In this document: in pieces, positions 21,877 through 22,971 of the stretch | Layout of the letters: every line of letters begins with the position of its first letter | How positions within the stretch are numbered: the first letter of the stretch is position 1 | Source of the DNA: CADEDV01 sp036383515 | GTDB taxonomy: Bacteria > Bacteroidota > Bacteroidia > Chitinophagales > Chitinophagaceae | Direction: 5' to 3' | DNA length: 22,971 nucleotides | NCBI GenBank assembly: GCA_036383515.1 | Contig: DASVOE010000094.1 | Coordinates: 1 to 22,971, forward strand | The notes under the pieces: generated by a model | The model's input: only the letters and a program-made list of their open reading frames with translations | Databases searched by the model: none | Told to the model about the DNA's origin: nothing | Translations under genes and position numbers: made by a program

Positions 21877-22971
21877 ATGAAGATAGCAGAAGCCACAAGT
21901 TTATTAAAGCCATATACCATCTGGGTGCTGGCTCCTCACCTGGAGTCGGAAGATCCTAACATTCAGCATTACTACGATTTTACACAAAGCATTGCCGAGT
22001 ACAGCAAAGTATTCGAAGAGCTTAAGGCTGTATGGAAATGGCAACCTGTGACCATGCAGAATTATAAGCAAATCATTAAGAGCATTGCTGCCAGTGCAAA
22101 TGGCAAGACGCCACTTGTATTAAACTTATGTGATGGCGATGAGGTTAATGGAACACCTGGTGTATCGGTTATTAAAGAATTGGAAAAATATGGATTGATC
22201 TATACGGGAGCAGATCAGCATTTTTATACTATTACTACTTCTAAAATACCCATGAAAAAGGCGTTTGATAAAGCCAATGTTTCTCATGCCAACTGGCGGG
22301 TCATTACAGGAAGTAAAGGTTCTGTACGGGGTTTATGTAAAAGGGTGGGTTCTCCACTGATAATAAAGCCGGCGGTTTCGGGTGGAAGCATGGGTGTTTC
22401 GGTAAAAAATGTTGTTCATACAGAAGAAGAACTTATTAAGCGGGTTGACGAAATCAATACGGGGTATAAGGGCTGGAATCTTTTAGCAGATGGGTTGTTT
22501 GTGGAGCAATTCATCACAGGACCAGAGTTCACCACTTTTATAACCGGGTCAGCCGATGATCCGGAGAATTGTATTGTCTATGAACCGGTGGAAAGGGTTT
22601 TTCATAAATCATTACCCGACACAGAAAAGTTTTTATCTTTTGACAGGCTATGGGAAATCTATGAAGATGAGAAGCCCATGCCGGGGAACGAAAACTTTTA
22701 TGAATACCAGGCGGTGAAGGATGGATTGGTTCCCGCATTAAAAAAGATTAGCATGGATGCCTTTAAGTCTTGTGGAGGCAAAGGATACGCAAGGATAGAT
22801 ATCAGGATGGATACTTCTTCCGGTAAGCTCTATATGCTGGAAGTAAATGCTCAATGCGGATTAAGCGAAGACGAAAACTATACTTCGATAGGCGCTATTC
22901 TCAAAGTTTCTGATACTACATTTACAGAAATTATTGCTGAAATTCTTAGAGATGCTTTACGAAGAAGCATG
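21877..22971 (+). CDS. D-Ala-D-Ala-ligase-like ATP-grasp protein, 3' partial
   Basis: The frame from the ATG at 21877 is open for 365 codons to the last base of the window, so the C-terminus is missing. The sequence is an ATP-grasp ligase related to D-alanine-D-alanine ligase. An N-terminal Rossmann-like part has VLNLCDGDEVNGTPGVSV at 81-98. The ATP-binding lysine and glycine-rich loop lie in PLIIKPAVSGGSMGVSV (160-176, Lys164). VEQFITGPEF, ARIDIRMD and the Mg-binding LEVNAQCGLS follow. The changed terminal motif (EVNAQCGLS where Ddl has EVN-x-PG) and the pairing with a SET gene suggest a different substrate from D-alanine, perhaps an amino-acid or peptide ligation. The start four bases after the SET stop implies coupling. 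Confidence 0.85.
   Translation, partial: MKIAEATSLLKPYTIWVLAPHLESEDPNIQHYYDFTQSIAEYSKVFEELKAVWKWQPVTMQNYKQIIKSIAASANGKTPLVLNLCDGDEVNGTPGVSVIKELEKYGLIYTGADQHFYTITTSKIPMKKAFDKANVSHANWRVITGSKGSVRGLCKRVGSPLIIKPAVSGGSMGVSVKNVVHTEEELIKRVDEINTGYKGWNLLADGLFVEQFITGPEFTTFITGSADDPENCIVYEPVERVFHKSLPDTEKFLSFDRLWEIYEDEKPMPGNENFYEYQAVKDGLVPALKKISMDAFKSCGGKGYARIDIRMDTSSGKLYMLEVNAQCGLSEDENYTSIGAILKVSDTTFTEIIAEILRDALRRSM

Overview
The window looks like a chromosomal stretch of a Bacteroidota bacterium, most likely from the Chitinophagaceae or a close relative. The protein families, the AT-leaning composition, several TAnnTTTG-type -7 promoter boxes and the scarcity of Shine-Dalgarno sites all point that way. 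The genus is an inference.

Layout. 1-1860: a cassette-like zone. It holds the 3' end of a DUF1569/DinB-like gene, a secreted TlpA/ResA-type thioredoxin and an NTF2-like lipoprotein; the first two genes are each followed by an attC-like inverted-repeat element. 1913-5107: two minus-strand GT-C glycosyltransferases. 5136-5309: a doubtful plus-strand ORF with a signal peptide. 5350-7587: a minus-strand arsenic operon reading arsR, arsM, a 28-residue cysteine-pair micropeptide and an ArsN-ArsC fusion, with no efflux pump. 7669-8565: an EamA exporter. 8600-9317: a zeta-toxin-like ATPase overlapping a 53-residue partner. 9320-14263: a minus-strand run of a methionine-type aminotransferase, a YjbR protein, RidA, a DEDDy exonuclease, mannose-1-phosphate guanylyltransferase and arabinose-5-phosphate isomerase. 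14624-16906: recQ. 16982-17054: tRNA-Phe, followed by a terminator and a decayed copy of its own 3' end. 17185-18130: a zinc-ribbon gene and ssb, divergent around a palindrome. 18140-18652: a compact unit in which a GxxExxY nuclease-fold gene sits between perfect 31-bp inverted repeats. 18668-21166: a PIF1-like helicase with HRDC and HTH tails. 21366-22971: a SET-domain gene coupled to an ATP-grasp ligase that runs off the window.

How the genes work together. ManC, KdsD and the two glycosyltransferases fit envelope polysaccharide or lipid glycan synthesis. The ars genes combine sensing, arsenate reduction, arsenite methylation and probable acetylation of an organoarsenical. RecQ, SSB and the PIF1-like helicase form a DNA-maintenance neighbourhood into which the GxxExxY unit seems to have been inserted. 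The strongest candidates for something undescribed are the GxxExxY inverted-repeat unit, the arsenic-operon micropeptide, the SET/ATP-grasp pair and the attC-like cassettes.
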